A stretch of DNA of 64,000 bases from NCBI RefSeq assembly GCF_002532075.1, contig NZ_LYXE01000069.1:1-64000 (forward strand), given 5' to 3'. The notes below the pieces were generated by a model. It searched no databases, had not been told where the DNA came from, and was given only the letters and a program-made list of their open reading frames with translations. Numbering within the stretch: position 1 is the stretch's first letter; every line of letters begins with the position of its first letter. Made by a program: the position numbers and the translations under genes. Shown one piece after another: positions 5,929-15,659 of this stretch. Source of the DNA: Candidatus Chloroploca asiatica (GTDB lineage: Bacteria; Chloroflexota; Chloroflexia; Chloroflexales; Chloroflexaceae).

Positions 5929-8286
5929 CTAAGGAGTATGCCCAACCGTGCCAAGGGCAGGCTCAGTCGGTTCAACAGGCAAAACGGGGCAACTCATCGG
6001 GGCATCTTCTGGCCGACTCGCGCCAAAATAAGCTTGCATAATCTCGGTTGTAGCAGGTACGGCCATCGTCGAAGATCCGTCACTCAGGTCGCCTACTCCC
6101 TCGATGAGCACCGCAACGACTACTTCCGGGTTGTCATATGGGGCAAAACCGACAAACCAGGCATGACTCTGACGTATGAGACGACCATCGGTACGCTGGA
6201 TCAATGGCCCAAACTCCGCAGTGCCAGTTTTGCCAGCAATTACCAAGCCAGAACATTCAGGACGTGCAGCAATACCCAGACCATTGATGATCGACTCGAG
6301 CATGCCTTCACGCATCACCCTCAGGTAATCTGGTTCGATGGGAACGCGCTGGAGCACCTCAGGGGTGATTTCACGCACCAGATTGCCATTGCTATCCACA
6401 ATCCGTGACACAATATGCGGTCGGTAAATTGTACCGTCAATAGCAACGGCCCCTGCCGCAACCGCAAGTTGCAACGGCGTCACCTGCATATCACCCTGGC
6501 CGATGGCCGTATTATAGGTGTCACCAGTCGTCCAGACTTCCCGTTTGGCCTGAACTTTCCAGGTGCGGGTTGGTACGAGCCCACTCGCCTCACCGACCAG
6601 ATCAATCCCAGTACGACGTCCGAGTTGAAACCACTCGAGGCCCTCGACCAGGCGATCAATTTGCAGGCCATTCACTCGCAGATCGCTTGCTCGCAGATTT
6701 GATGCCTGATCATTCCCGCCAGCAATCGAGGCAAAAAAGACATTTGACGAGAGGCGCATTGCATCAATGACCGTCAATTCGCCATTGTCGCGATTACGTA
6801 CCGAGTTGGGTAACTCAAAGAGCGCACCGCTCCGCTCAATCAATTGCAGCAACCCTGGGTCACGCAATCGGGTTTCGGGGGTAATGACTCCTTCTTGCAG
6901 GGCGATGGCACCGACAAATTGCTTGAGGGTTGAACCCGGTGGATACTGACCGGCAATGGCCCGATTCGTCAGTGGGGCGAGGCGCAACAATTCGGCCAGT
7001 TCTTCTGGATCGCTGCGTGTCAAGAGGGCTTGCAATTCGGCCTGACGCTCTGGAGTGACCCAGACATTATTGTCGTACGTTGGCAATGAGACCATCGCCA
7101 GAATGCGCCCATCACGCGGGTCAATGACGACGGCACTGCCAGCGATAATCGGATCATAGCCCTGTTTATATGGTTCAGGGGCCGTCACCCGCCGGCGTTC
7201 GCCCTCCGCGATCCAGCGGCGCATAATCTGTTCAACCTCAGACTGGAACGCCAGGTCAAGCGTCATGACCAGATTATTGCCATTGAGCACTGGGCGTACC
7301 TGCTGGATCGGGCCAACCGGCCGTTGCAAGGCATCAACAAGCAGCGTATCGATCCCAATGCGCCCGCGGAGATCATGTTCATACGCCCCTTCGAGCCCCT
7401 CTTTGCCAATGCGATCATCAAGTTGATAGGGTAACTGACCGATGCTCGTTGGATCAATCTGTTTGGGGATCAGGCCACACCGTCCAGCACGGCTGACGAC
7501 ATCAACCAGGCTGGTCAACCACGACGTAGACGGATTTTCGAGCATGAGCTCGCATTCGGTGATCCGTCCAACATACCCCAGCGTGTGCGACAAGCTCTGT
7601 ATCGCTTCACTTTGCGGATACGCGCGGCGATAGCCCTCTGTCACCTCGGTACCGGGCAAATAATTGGCATTTTCGCGAATAGCCATGGCAAGATCGGGGC
7701 TAATATCCTCTTTCACGAGGACATATTGATAGCCACGGACATTCTGTTGGACAATCATTGCTTCAATCGGGTTCGTGAGTTCCAACAGGGGGGCGTAGGC
7801 CCGCACGAGATCGAGGATCTCTAGGAGGCCTTCGGGTGCAACGCTGAGCGTGGATGGCTCGGTGGTATGCCATTCCAGCACGGGATCGAGTTGTTGCAGC
7901 CTGGCATAGAGGGCAGGATGGGTTGCAATACTCACCGCTGGATCGAGCCGTAGGGTTGCCGGCAAGCCTGCCACGAGGCTTAGCCGTGTGAGTACATCAG
8001 CACGGCGCTCAGGCTCAGTCGTTGCGTTGGGCAGGCGTCCCGGTACCACCGAGAGATTATAGATAGGCAGACTCTCGGCAACCAGGGTAATGCCATCCGC
8101 CGCATATATTTCACCGCGACGGGGCAGAACCGTCAACGTTCGTCGGGTGATGACATCGGGGTTGCTCCCAAAACGCTGACTCTCCTGATCAACCAACTGA
8201 AGTTGATAGAGTCGTCCCACCAGAATGGTCACAACAATGATGACAAGGAGACGTAACAAAATTAAGCGTGGCATACTATTGCTCAC
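5929..8286 (-). CDS. mrdA: Penicillin-binding protein 2 (elongasome transpeptidase)
   Basis: A 785-residue class B PBP, longer than the usual 630-660. One N-terminal membrane helix (LILLRLLVIIVVTILVGRLY) is followed by the dimerisation domain with LPRRGEIYAADG, then the transpeptidase domain: SxxK in PPGSTLKQF, SxN in RLSSNVFFAS, and KTG in IAGKTGTAEFG. It crosslinks peptidoglycan during side-wall growth with MreBCD and RodA (no rodA in the window). The start is GTG at 8286, with ATG 8274 an alternative. It is 4 bp from mreD, so co-transcribed. Confidence 0.93.
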   Translation of the reverse strand: MSNSMPRLILLRLLVIIVVTILVGRLYQLQLVDQESQRFGSNPDVITRRTLTVLPRRGEIYAADGITLVAESLPIYNLSVVPGRLPNATTEPERRADVLTRLSLVAGLPATLRLDPAVSIATHPALYARLQQLDPVLEWHTTEPSTLSVAPEGLLEILDLVRAYAPLLELTNPIEAMIVQQNVRGYQYVLVKEDISPDLAMAIRENANYLPGTEVTEGYRRAYPQSEAIQSLSHTLGYVGRITECELMLENPSTSWLTSLVDVVSRAGRCGLIPKQIDPTSIGQLPYQLDDRIGKEGLEGAYEHDLRGRIGIDTLLVDALQRPVGPIQQVRPVLNGNNLVMTLDLAFQSEVEQIMRRWIAEGERRRVTAPEPYKQGYDPIIAGSAVVIDPRDGRILAMVSLPTYDNNVWVTPERQAELQALLTRSDPEELAELLRLAPLTNRAIAGQYPPGSTLKQFVGAIALQEGVITPETRLRDPGLLQLIERSGALFELPNSVRNRDNGELTVIDAMRLSSNVFFASIAGGNDQASNLRASDLRVNGLQIDRLVEGLEWFQLGRRTGIDLVGEASGLVPTRTWKVQAKREVWTTGDTYNTAIGQGDMQVTPLQLAVAAGAVAIDGTIYRPHIVSRIVDSNGNLVREITPEVLQRVPIEPDYLRVMREGMLESIINGLGIAARPECSGLVIAGKTGTAEFGPLIQRTDGRLIRQSHAWFVGFAPYDNPEVVVAVLIEGVGDLSDGSSTMAVPATTEIMQAYFGASRPEDAPMSCPVLPVEPTEPALGTVGHTP

Positions 8287-8290
8287 ATGA

Positions 8291-8824
8291 TCACAACTGA
8301 TTGCGGAGCAACCAGCGTACCAGGAAAAAGATCGGCAGGGTTGGGATCAGGGTGATGAGAATACTCGGCAACATAATAAGCAGGGCGTATGTTGACCATT
8401 CTATCATGCCTCGATTGATCAACAACGCTAGCACGAGTTCATAGATCACGCTCGCGATCAGCACGGCCAGCAACGGAATCATGATACCTTCAATGCGTAT
8501 CCGTCGCGCCAGCACGACGACGACTAGAGTTGCTGTGAGCAGGGCCAGGGCGTGAGTCCCCAGATAGGTCGCCGCCAGGATATCGAGCGTCAATCCCCCA
8601 TAGAGTGCCCAGCGCAAAACGCGCTGGACGCCAACATCAGGAAACGCCGCGCCCATGCTCAGCAGCGCACCTGAAATTACCACAATCAAAACGAGTGGGA
8701 CAGAGAACCCGAGCGGTGTACTCAGGAGTGTTACCTGAACGAGCGCCAGCACAAGCATACCCACAAGGCGACTCAGTTCATGAACAACACGTTCTTCTAA
8801 TCGTCTTGGTTGAGAATCACCCAC
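8291..8824 (-). CDS. mreD: Rod-shape-determining protein MreD
   Basis: A 177-residue integral membrane protein with about five hydrophobic helices and little else, as is typical for MreD. It joins the MreBCD-PBP2 complex in the cytoplasmic membrane. GTG start at 8824; the first 28 bases overlap the end of mreC, indicating translational coupling. The assignment rests on topology, length and exact position between mreC and PBP2. Confidence 0.85.
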   Translation of the reverse strand: MGDSQPRRLEERVVHELSRLVGMLVLALVQVTLLSTPLGFSVPLVLIVVISGALLSMGAAFPDVGVQRVLRWALYGGLTLDILAATYLGTHALALLTATLVVVVLARRIRIEGIMIPLLAVLIASVIYELVLALLINRGMIEWSTYALLIMLPSILITLIPTLPIFFLVRWLLRNQL

Positions 8825-9705
8825 ACGTACCGTACCTGGTCTGGATCAACAAAAGGGCGTAGGTCAGCATACTGATAATTCTCGGCTGTGCGTACCTCTT
8901 CGATCACGCCGACAGGAATGTTAGAGGGCACCGAGGCGAGATCAAGGGGCAAATTGAGGGCGGCGGTCATTCCTGCTGTCATCACCGATGCCCCTTGCTT
9001 GAGTGGCAAGCCCCGGTCAACTTGGTTGAGCCGTAAACGTGATCCATTTTGCCATTGGCCCTGCATCATTCCCAGTGCTGAACGCCCTTCGTTCATCACC
9101 CGAGCACTGATCTGACTACTAATATCAGTGATCAAGAGCACTTCGGCCGTCCTTGGGCCGGCAGCCTCAACAATCCCGATCAGTGCCGTTGGACCACCGG
9201 GCAGCTGGCTGATCACCGCCATCCCTGGCGCGAGGCCATCACGTGTCCCGCGGGCAATCACAATCACCCGTCGTCCTGCATCAGGCGAGCGTACGGTGAC
9301 TTCAGCCCCCAGCAAAGTCCAGGGATGCTCACGTTGAATCTGAAGCTGCTGGCGTAAGAAAACGTTCTCGACCTGGGCTTGCTCAAGGCGGAGCAATTGA
9401 TCGGCAAGCCGACTATTTTCCCGTTCAAGCTCTTGCAAACGCGCCTGGATAGCGGCATCACCAAAAGGAGCCATAGCGAACGCGTCAACCTGCCCACGAA
9501 TGCCCGTCAATACCTGTGCCACGGGGGCAAGCCCCTGCTGCACGAATGCGCGAGCCGACCCGAGTTTCCCCTGCCCATCAAGGGCGATCAACAGGACGGC
9601 CAGGCCACAGAGGAACAACCCCACCAGCAGCGACCGTAGCCCGAGTGGAAGCCTGATCTGGCTGCGGCGCAGCTTGATTGGTTTATCGTTCAGCAAATCA
9701 TGCAT
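8797..9705 (-). CDS. mreC: Rod-shape-determining protein MreC
   Basis: A 302-residue bitopic protein: a membrane helix at about 24-45, then a coiled coil (ARLQELERENSRLADQLLRL) at about 85-125, then a beta-rich extracytoplasmic part with GRRVIVIARGTRDGLAPGMAV, as in the MreC family. It links cytoplasmic MreB to PBP2. ATG at 9705; 109 bp separate it from mreB and carry only a weak TATAGT box, so it is probably mainly expressed from the mreB promoter. Confidence 0.92.
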   Translation of the reverse strand: MHDLLNDKPIKLRRSQIRLPLGLRSLLVGLFLCGLAVLLIALDGQGKLGSARAFVQQGLAPVAQVLTGIRGQVDAFAMAPFGDAAIQARLQELERENSRLADQLLRLEQAQVENVFLRQQLQIQREHPWTLLGAEVTVRSPDAGRRVIVIARGTRDGLAPGMAVISQLPGGPTALIGIVEAAGPRTAEVLLITDISSQISARVMNEGRSALGMMQGQWQNGSRLRLNQVDRGLPLKQGASVMTAGMTAALNLPLDLASVPSNIPVGVIEEVRTAENYQYADLRPFVDPDQVRYVWVILNQDD

Positions 9706-9814
9706 AACTGCACTATACTACAGGTCAGCTGCAACGGGCGACCCCGGATAGGCAAGACGCTATCTTTTGTCAAGGTAGTACGTGACTATCGGCTAGTCAG
9801 GGCTAACCTGATTT

Positions 9815-10894
9815 TTAAAACTTGGCGCGGCGCGAATTTTGCGAACGGGTCAAAATATCTTGATAGACTTTGTTCTCAAAATTCTCGACCATTTTGCCCG
9901 CACCGCGTGCGACACATGAAAGCGGATCTTCGGCGATATGTACCGGCATGCGGGTTTCGGCAGCAATGCGCCGGTCGAGCCCATGCAACAACGAGCCACC
10001 ACCAGCCAGGGTGATGCCATGCTCCATGACATCGGCGACAAGTTCTGGGGGTGTCTCTTCGAGTGCGAGGCGTACCTCTTGAATAATCGCATTAACCGGG
10101 CCAGCAATGCCCTCACGGATTTCCACCGAACTAACCTCGACTGCTTTCGGCAAGCCAGTTAGTAAGTCACGCCCGCGCAGCACCACTTTGATTTCTTCAT
10201 CAAGTGGATACGCCGATCCGGCCGCGATCTTGGCCCGTTCGGCCATCCGCTCACCGATCAGCAGGTTGTACTCACGACGGGCAAACTGGACAATCGCATC
10301 ATCGATCTCGTCACCGGCTGTGCGGATCGAGTGGTTGACGACAATCCCACCCAGCGAAATAACGGCTACCTCGGTTGTGCCACCACCCACATCAACAATC
10401 ATGCTGCCAATTGGCTCATCAACGGGCAGGCCTGCCCCGATCGCAGCCGCCATGGGCTCTTCAACGACATAGGCCTCGCGAGCCTTCGCATTCAGGGTCG
10501 CATCACGGGCTGCGCGCCGTTCGACTTCGGTTACGCCCGAAGGAACGCCAACTACTACCCGCGGACGGGGATCCATCAGCCGCATCGCCGAATAAGCGTG
10601 GGCCTTTTTGATAAAATAGGCCAGCATCTTTTCAACGACATCAAAATCAGCAATTACCCCGTCTTTTAGTGGACGTACGGCAATAATATTAGCTGGTGTC
10701 TTGCCTACCATTGCCTTGGCCTCCGCCCCGACGGCATATACTTGCTTGGACTTGGCATCAATCGCAACCACCGAAGGTTCGCTGATGACGATGCCCTTGC
10801 CACGTACATGCACCAGGGTATTGGCTGTGCCAAGATCAACCCCAAGATCACGACTAAATGCTCCAAACAGCGAATTGATCGGGTTAAAGCCCAC
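9815..10894 (-). CDS. mreB: Rod-shape-determining actin homologue MreB
   Basis: A 359-residue actin-fold ATPase. Phosphate 1 is VDLGTANTLVHVRGKGIV, phosphate 2 is IVDVGGGTTEVAVISLGG, and the adenosine motif is ITLAGGGSLLHGLD. It forms membrane-bound filaments that guide side-wall synthesis. The start is GTG at 10894 with GGAG 7 nt upstream, supported by the family N-terminus just before the SRDLGVDLGT motif. The promoter is at 11002-11010. It is the first gene of the minus-strand mreBCD-mrdA unit. Confidence 0.95.
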   Translation of the reverse strand: MGFNPINSLFGAFSRDLGVDLGTANTLVHVRGKGIVISEPSVVAIDAKSKQVYAVGAEAKAMVGKTPANIIAVRPLKDGVIADFDVVEKMLAYFIKKAHAYSAMRLMDPRPRVVVGVPSGVTEVERRAARDATLNAKAREAYVVEEPMAAAIGAGLPVDEPIGSMIVDVGGGTTEVAVISLGGIVVNHSIRTAGDEIDDAIVQFARREYNLLIGERMAERAKIAAGSAYPLDEEIKVVLRGRDLLTGLPKAVEVSSVEIREGIAGPVNAIIQEVRLALEETPPELVADVMEHGITLAGGGSLLHGLDRRIAAETRMPVHIAEDPLSCVARGAGKMVENFENKVYQDILTRSQNSRRAKF

Positions 10895-11250
10895 GTTCTA
10901 CTCCAAAAATCGCCGCAGCCCATGTGCGGAAATAGAAATTAGCACCAAATAAAGATCCCTCGTGTGCAACTCTAATGTGCGATGCCTTAGAGTTCGCCCT
11001 CATTATAGCATAGTCGCTTGTTGCAACGGCACAACGAAGCCTTTGCTTCGAGATTTGACTTTTGCGCCGGGTTGTGAGAGAATGCGTACTGCTGTGGTTG
11101 AAGTCAGTGCAGATCCTTGTGGGGAAGTCTGGCAGCACGCGTACACATCGGGCGGGTGGTCGTCATTGGGTCGTTTTCGCTTCAAACTCTCTACCGGCGC
11201 TGCAGCTTAGGACTTCTGGCTCTTCTGAGGGCTGGAAGATTTTTATTGTT
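10895..11250. other. 356-bp divergent intergenic region mreB / chelatase
   Basis: It holds the mreB promoter, with an extended -10 (TGC-TATAAT, minus strand, -10 at 11002-11007) and a leader inverted repeat AACTCTAA/TTAGAGTT at 10968-10994. A small CGAAGC-CTTT-GCTTCG hairpin follows at 11035-11050. On the plus strand a weaker TTGACT (11055-11060), 17 bp, GAGAAT pair precedes the chelatase gene. The remaining plus-strand leader of about 165 nt has no recognisable riboswitch. Confidence 0.6.
11002..11010 (-). promoter_or_regulatory. Extended -10 promoter of mreB
   Basis: On the minus strand the sequence reads TGCTATAAT; TATAAT corresponds to 11002-11007. No good -35 box is present, as expected for extended -10 promoters. 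The predicted start near 10995 is directly at the inverted repeat 10968-10994. Confidence 0.6.
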
Positions 11251-13320
11251 GTGACAACCTCGGTTTTACGTCCAGTTTATCCTTTCACTGCCATCGTTGG
11301 CCAGGAACGGCTCAAACGCGCCCTGATCCTCAACGCGATCAATTCACGTGTGGGTGGGGTGCTTATTCGTGGTGAGAAGGGAACGGCCAAGTCGACCGCT
11401 GTGCGCGGCCTGGCTCATCTCATGCCGTCAATTACGGTTGTGGAAGGGTGTCCCTATTCCTGTCAGCCGGATCGCGTCGCTGGCCTCTGCCATACCTGTC
11501 AGGCCCTCGGCGAAGGGGAGCCACCCCCAACTCGTACCCGAACTATTCGTTTGGTTGAGTTGCCTGTTTCAGCATCAGAAGATCGGGTTGTCGGTTCCCT
11601 CGATCTCGAACATGCGATTACCGAAGGTCAGCGCCGTTTTGAGCCCGGTCTGCTTGCTCAGGTTAATCGTGGCCTGCTCTATGTTGATGAAGTCAATCTG
11701 CTTGATGACCATCTCGTTGATCTGCTGCTTGATGCCGCTGCCATGGGCATTAATACGGTTGAACGTGAAGGGGTGAGTATTTCGCATCCGTCACGCTTCA
11801 TCCTCGTTGGCACGATGAACCCCGAAGAGGGTGAGTTGCGTCCGCAGTTGCTTGATCGCTTTGGCCTTGCGGTTGAGGTTGTCGGCCTGACCGACGTTGC
11901 TTCCCGGGTGGCTGTGATCGAGCGCCGTCTCGCTTATGAGACGAACCCCCACTTTTTCAGTGAAGAGTGGCGCACCGCTGAAACCGAGTTAGCTGCGCGC
12001 ATTGTCGCTGCACGTGAGTTATTACCCGCAGTGCGTATGGATCGTTCTGATATGGCTGCCGTCGCGAGCCTCTGTATCGAACTTGGTGTCGATGGCCATC
12101 GGGCTGATCTGACGATCCTTGAGACTGCTCGCACGCACGCTGCGTGGAGTGGTCGTACGCAACTGACGGTGGAAGATATTCGTACTGCCGCCGAACTGGC
12201 GTTGCCCCATCGCATGCGACGTCAACCCTTTGCCGAGATCAAGCTTGATGAACAGCGTGTTGCCTCGATCCTCGAGCGCAATGGCAAGGCTGCCGAAGCT
12301 GCGGCCCAGGATGAAGTAAAAAAAAAAGCTGATTTAGGTGAGCCAGGTGATGATGGTGAGAGTGGCGATGACCAGGGCAATACGGATGGCTCAGTGACAC
12401 CAACTGGCAGTGCGGGGACTGCTGACGTGAGCGGACAGACGAGTGACAACCAGACGGGGGGGAAGCAGTTTGACGCCGATGAGATGTTTCGGACGCGTCG
12501 ACTCGAGGCGACTTCTGATCGGAAGCAGCGACATTCGCCGGGTAAGCGTACACGTACCCGGACAACCCGCAAGCAGGGTCGTTACATTACGAGTCGTCAG
12601 CAACACCGGGTGACTGATCTGGCGCTTGATGCAACTTTGCGCGAAGCCGCGATTTATCAGCGCGAGCGCCGCGCCTTGGGTTCAGCCCACGGGCGTCGCC
12701 GCCCACGGGTGCTGCTCACCCGCCGCGATCTCCGCCAGAAGGTGCGCGTCCGGCGTACCCGTAATGCGGTCTGCTTTGTGGTCGATGCAAGTTGGAGTAT
12801 GGCTGCGGAAGAACGCATGCAGGCGACCAAAGCAGCAGTGCTGTCACTCTTGCGCGACGCCTATCAGCGCCGCGATCGCGTTGGTTTGGTGAGTTTTCAG
12901 CGTGACTATGCTCGGGTGCTCTTGCCCCTGACGAATAGTGTCGAACTTGCCCAGAAACGTCTCCAGACTATGCCGACCGGTGGCAAAACCCCACTCGCGC
13001 GAGGTATGTTGACCGCCTTTGAGTTACTCGAACGCGCACGTCGTCAGGATAGCGAAATCTTGCCGTTGATGGTTCTTTTGACCGACGGCCAGGCCAATGT
13101 TGCGATTAGTCGGTTGCCTCCTCAACAAGAGGCCTATCAGATTGCTGATCTGATTGCGGCCCGTGATATTCGGGCGATCGTGATCGATACCGAGCATCCA
13201 ACCTTTGAGCGAGGGCTTTCACGTCGCCTCGCTGAACACCTTAAAGGTTCGTATTATCGGCTTGAAGACCTGAGCGATGATGGCCTGGTACAGGCTGTCC
13301 GTCGCCAGATGCAAATATAG
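11251..13320 (+). CDS. Magnesium/cobalt chelatase, fused I and D subunits
   Basis: A 689-residue protein with an N-terminal AAA+ domain and a C-terminal von Willebrand A domain, as in the ChlI-ChlD/CobS-T-like fusions. Walker A GEKGTAKST is at residues 41-49; the cysteine cluster GCPYSC...LCHTCQ follows; Walker B is GLLYVDEVNLLD. A Gly/Asp/Thr-rich linker of about 60 residues and a basic stretch lead to the VWA MIDAS (DASWSM, TPLARG, LTDGQANV), all intact. It would act as the ATP motor for metal insertion into a porphyrin or corrin with a large H/N subunit not in this window. GTG 11251 is chosen because similarity begins at RPVYPFTAIVGQ; the frame is open to 11062. Confidence 0.88.
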   Translation: MTTSVLRPVYPFTAIVGQERLKRALILNAINSRVGGVLIRGEKGTAKSTAVRGLAHLMPSITVVEGCPYSCQPDRVAGLCHTCQALGEGEPPPTRTRTIRLVELPVSASEDRVVGSLDLEHAITEGQRRFEPGLLAQVNRGLLYVDEVNLLDDHLVDLLLDAAAMGINTVEREGVSISHPSRFILVGTMNPEEGELRPQLLDRFGLAVEVVGLTDVASRVAVIERRLAYETNPHFFSEEWRTAETELAARIVAARELLPAVRMDRSDMAAVASLCIELGVDGHRADLTILETARTHAAWSGRTQLTVEDIRTAAELALPHRMRRQPFAEIKLDEQRVASILERNGKAAEAAAQDEVKKKADLGEPGDDGESGDDQGNTDGSVTPTGSAGTADVSGQTSDNQTGGKQFDADEMFRTRRLEATSDRKQRHSPGKRTRTRTTRKQGRYITSRQQHRVTDLALDATLREAAIYQRERRALGSAHGRRRPRVLLTRRDLRQKVRVRRTRNAVCFVVDASWSMAAEERMQATKAAVLSLLRDAYQRRDRVGLVSFQRDYARVLLPLTNSVELAQKRLQTMPTGGKTPLARGMLTAFELLERARRQDSEILPLMVLLTDGQANVAISRLPPQQEAYQIADLIAARDIRAIVIDTEHPTFERGLSRRLAEHLKGSYYRLEDLSDDGLVQAVRRQMQI

Positions 13321-13372
13321 ATAGATGGATAAGTAGAGCAGTGGACGCCACACGTCAGGAGGAGCGCAGGAG

Positions 13373-15214
13373 ATGACCGATCAGGTACGTAACGATGAGA
13401 CCACCGAGAATGAGGGGCTGACGACGCCGCTCGCCGTAGTGGAAACTCCAGCAGTTGAGGCCATAGTTGCCCCATCAGAGCAAGCAGAAGCGGTTGTGTC
13501 TGAGGGTCAGCCTGCGTCTGAACTGACTGAGTCTGTTGCCTCAGCAGACACCGAACAGGTTGTGACAACTGAAGATGCCGTTGCTACGGCGGAAGCGGTC
13601 GCCACGCCCGAGGTCGAAGCGGTCGCCACGCCCGAGGCCGAAGCGGTCGCCACGCCCGAGGTCGAAGCGGTCGCCACGCCCGAGGTCGAAGCGGTCGCCA
13701 CGCCCGAGGCGGAAGCAGTCGCCACGCCCGAGGCGGAAGCAGTTGCCACGCCCGAGGTCGAAGCGGTCGCCACGCCCGAGGCCGAAGCAGTCGCCACGCC
13801 CGAGGCGGAAGCAGTCGCCACGTCCGAGGCTGAGTCGGTAGTTGCAGCCGTGACTGAAGAGACCGCGACAGTTGCAACAGCGGTGACAGGTGAAACTTCT
13901 GCCGAGTCAGGGGCTAGCTTTACCCCGGTGGCCGAGGATGGTTCGCGCCCACGTAAACTCAAAGATCTGCGTGCGGGGATGGAACTCGAAGGCCGTGTCA
14001 CGTCGATTGCGCTCTATGGCATTTTTGTTGACATCGGAGTTGGGCGCGATGGTCTGGTGCATATCTCGGAAATGAGTGATACGCGCATTGATACGCCGTC
14101 TGATCTGGTGCAAATTGGCGATACCGTCAACGTGCGGATCAAAAGTGTCGATCCCGAAGCGCGTCGGATTAGTCTGACGATGCGAACGGGTAGCGGTGAA
14201 CGCGAACGGAGCCCTGAGGTTGTTCGTGGGGCGCCACGCAATGCGAATCGTCCCCGTCGTGCCGAGGTTGACAAAGAACGTCTTGCTTCGTTGAAAATCG
14301 GTGATGTGGTCGAAGGGGTCATTACGGGCTATGCACCGTTTGGGGCCTTTGCGGATATCGGTGTGGGCAAGGATGGCCTGGTTCACGTGAGTGAACTGGC
14401 TGAGGGTCGGGTTGAAAAGCCTGAAGATGCGGTCAAAGTTGGGGATCGTTTCGCCTTCAAGATCCTGGAAGTTGACCCCGATGGAACGCGCATCAGCTTG
14501 AGCCTGCGCCGCGCTCAACGCTCGCAGAAGATGCAGCAACTTGAGCCCAATCAGATCCTTGAAGGTGTTGTCAGTGGGATTGCCCCGTTTGGTGCTTTTG
14601 TTGATATCGGGGTTGGGCGCGATGGCCTGGTTCATATTTCAGCTCTGTCGTCGAATCGGGTCAATCGGGTTGAGGATGTCGTATCCGTTGGCGATAAGGT
14701 CAGTGTCCGGGTGCTTGAAGTCGACCAGCAGAGCAAGCGGATAAGCCTGACTATGCGGCTTGACGAGTCCGATGACGAAGTAATGGCCGAGGGTGACGAA
14801 GAGGGCTACACTTCGGCGACGAGCAGTGCCGGGGCTCCGTCACGTGGGGCGGCTAGTTCGGCGAATGCACCAGCGGCAGCACGGTTTGCCTCATCCGCAG
14901 CCGAGGCCAAGGCCGGGCGTGAGCGTGAGCGTGAGCGCCGCGAACGCCGTGAGCGTGAACGCGAGCGTCGCAATGCCGTTCAGCCCGAAACCTATAGCAC
15001 CGAGGATGTTGAAGAAGAGTTCGTCGGTGATGCCACCCTCGAAGATCTGCTCAGCAAGTTTGGTGGGTCGGTTCCGCCGCGTCGTGAGCGCAAAACAAAT
15101 AAGCGTGAAGAACAGGACTTTGAAGACGATCCAGAGGAGCGCCAGGATCGGCAGGATCGCCGCCAGCGTGATGCTATCAAACGAACGTTACAGCAGGTTG
15201 GCCGCGACGACTAG
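13373..15214 (+). CDS. S1 RNA-binding domain protein (RpsA-like, three S1 repeats)
   Basis: 613 residues. The N-terminal about 185 residues are acidic, with ten 8-residue repeats of EAVATPE(V/A). Then come three S1 OB-folds, each with the signature FVDIGVGRDGLVHIS: about 200-270, 305-375 and 390-462. The C-terminus is rich in alternating Arg/Glu (RERERRERRERERERR) and then acidic. It probably binds mRNA or ribosomes; three S1 domains is fewer than classical S1, so this may be the ribosomal S1 of the lineage or a PNPase/RNase E-like scaffold. GGAGGAG lies before the ATG. Confidence 0.85.
   Translation: MTDQVRNDETTENEGLTTPLAVVETPAVEAIVAPSEQAEAVVSEGQPASELTESVASADTEQVVTTEDAVATAEAVATPEVEAVATPEAEAVATPEVEAVATPEVEAVATPEAEAVATPEAEAVATPEVEAVATPEAEAVATPEAEAVATSEAESVVAAVTEETATVATAVTGETSAESGASFTPVAEDGSRPRKLKDLRAGMELEGRVTSIALYGIFVDIGVGRDGLVHISEMSDTRIDTPSDLVQIGDTVNVRIKSVDPEARRISLTMRTGSGERERSPEVVRGAPRNANRPRRAEVDKERLASLKIGDVVEGVITGYAPFGAFADIGVGKDGLVHVSELAEGRVEKPEDAVKVGDRFAFKILEVDPDGTRISLSLRRAQRSQKMQQLEPNQILEGVVSGIAPFGAFVDIGVGRDGLVHISALSSNRVNRVEDVVSVGDKVSVRVLEVDQQSKRISLTMRLDESDDEVMAEGDEEGYTSATSSAGAPSRGAASSANAPAAARFASSAAEAKAGRERERERRERRERERERRNAVQPETYSTEDVEEEFVGDATLEDLLSKFGGSVPPRRERKTNKREEQDFEDDPEERQDRQDRRQRDAIKRTLQQVGRDD
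13592..13831 (+). repeat. In-frame 24-bp minisatellite, ten copies
   Basis: Ten tandem 24-nt units encode EAVATPEV or EAVATPEA, the last being EAVATSEA. Units differ only by a few silent or V/A changes, so recent unequal exchange is likely. The repeat makes a disordered, negatively charged arm before the S1 domains. Confidence 0.9.
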
Positions 15215-15263
15215 GATTCCGTTGCCAGGGCTTGCGCAACGGTCTGGGATGTAACCCCCCAGT

Positions 15264-15324
15264 CCCCATGTTATCAGGTGGGTGTGAGCAGCGAAGTTGC
15301 TCACACCCACCTGATAACGTGGGG
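15264..15324. terminator. Long hairpin terminator between S1 gene and rpmH
   Basis: About 29 pairs fold around a GAA loop, with only a T.G pair near the base and a G.T pair near the loop. The element ends 28 bp before the rpmH -35 box. It should stop read-through from the S1 gene. Confidence 0.75.
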
Positions 15325-15352
15325 AATAAGTATTCGCCTGGGGGAAACGGAT

Positions 15353-15382
15353 TTGACACTGCCCGAACGTGGCACGTATAAT
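15353..15382 (+). promoter_or_regulatory. Consensus promoter of rpmH
   Basis: TTGACA (15353-15358) and TATAAT (15377-15382) are both perfect, with an 18-bp spacer. This is the strongest promoter in the window, as expected for a ribosomal protein operon. Confidence 0.85.
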
Positions 15383-15414
15383 ACTCTGAGTTTGTCATAG
15401 AGAGGAGCGTAGAG

Positions 15415-15588
15415 ATGCCAAAACGTACATGGCAGCCCAAGCGCATTCCGCGCCGGCGTAAACATGGGTTTCTTTCACGGATGGAGACAAAAGACGGACG
15501 TGCCATTCTGCGCCGTCGTCGCATCAAGGGTCGCTATAAACTGTCGGTAAGCGATGAGCGTCGTCAGGTGCGACGTGGGCATCGCTAA
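15415..15588 (+). CDS. rpmH: Ribosomal protein L34
   Basis: A 57-residue, highly basic protein reading [19 protein letters not shown] then [20 protein letters not shown], the L34 signature, with a longer C-terminal tail than the usual 44-47 residues. GAGAGGAG lies just upstream of the ATG. It heads the conserved order rpmH-rnpA-yidC-jag. Confidence 0.95.
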   Translation: MPKRTWQPKRIPRRRKHGFLSRMETKDGRAILRRRRIKGRYKLSVSDERRQVRRGHR

Positions 15589-15659
15589 ATGGTACTGCAC
15601 GTCGCACAGCGTACGATCACAACACGCCTGAAGCCGTGGCTATGGTGTCATGATCTGAT

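Noticed and set aside
13507-14001. Ser/Thr/Ala-rich minus-strand frame opposite the S1 gene
   Set aside because: It is only the antisense reading of the 24-bp coding repeat.
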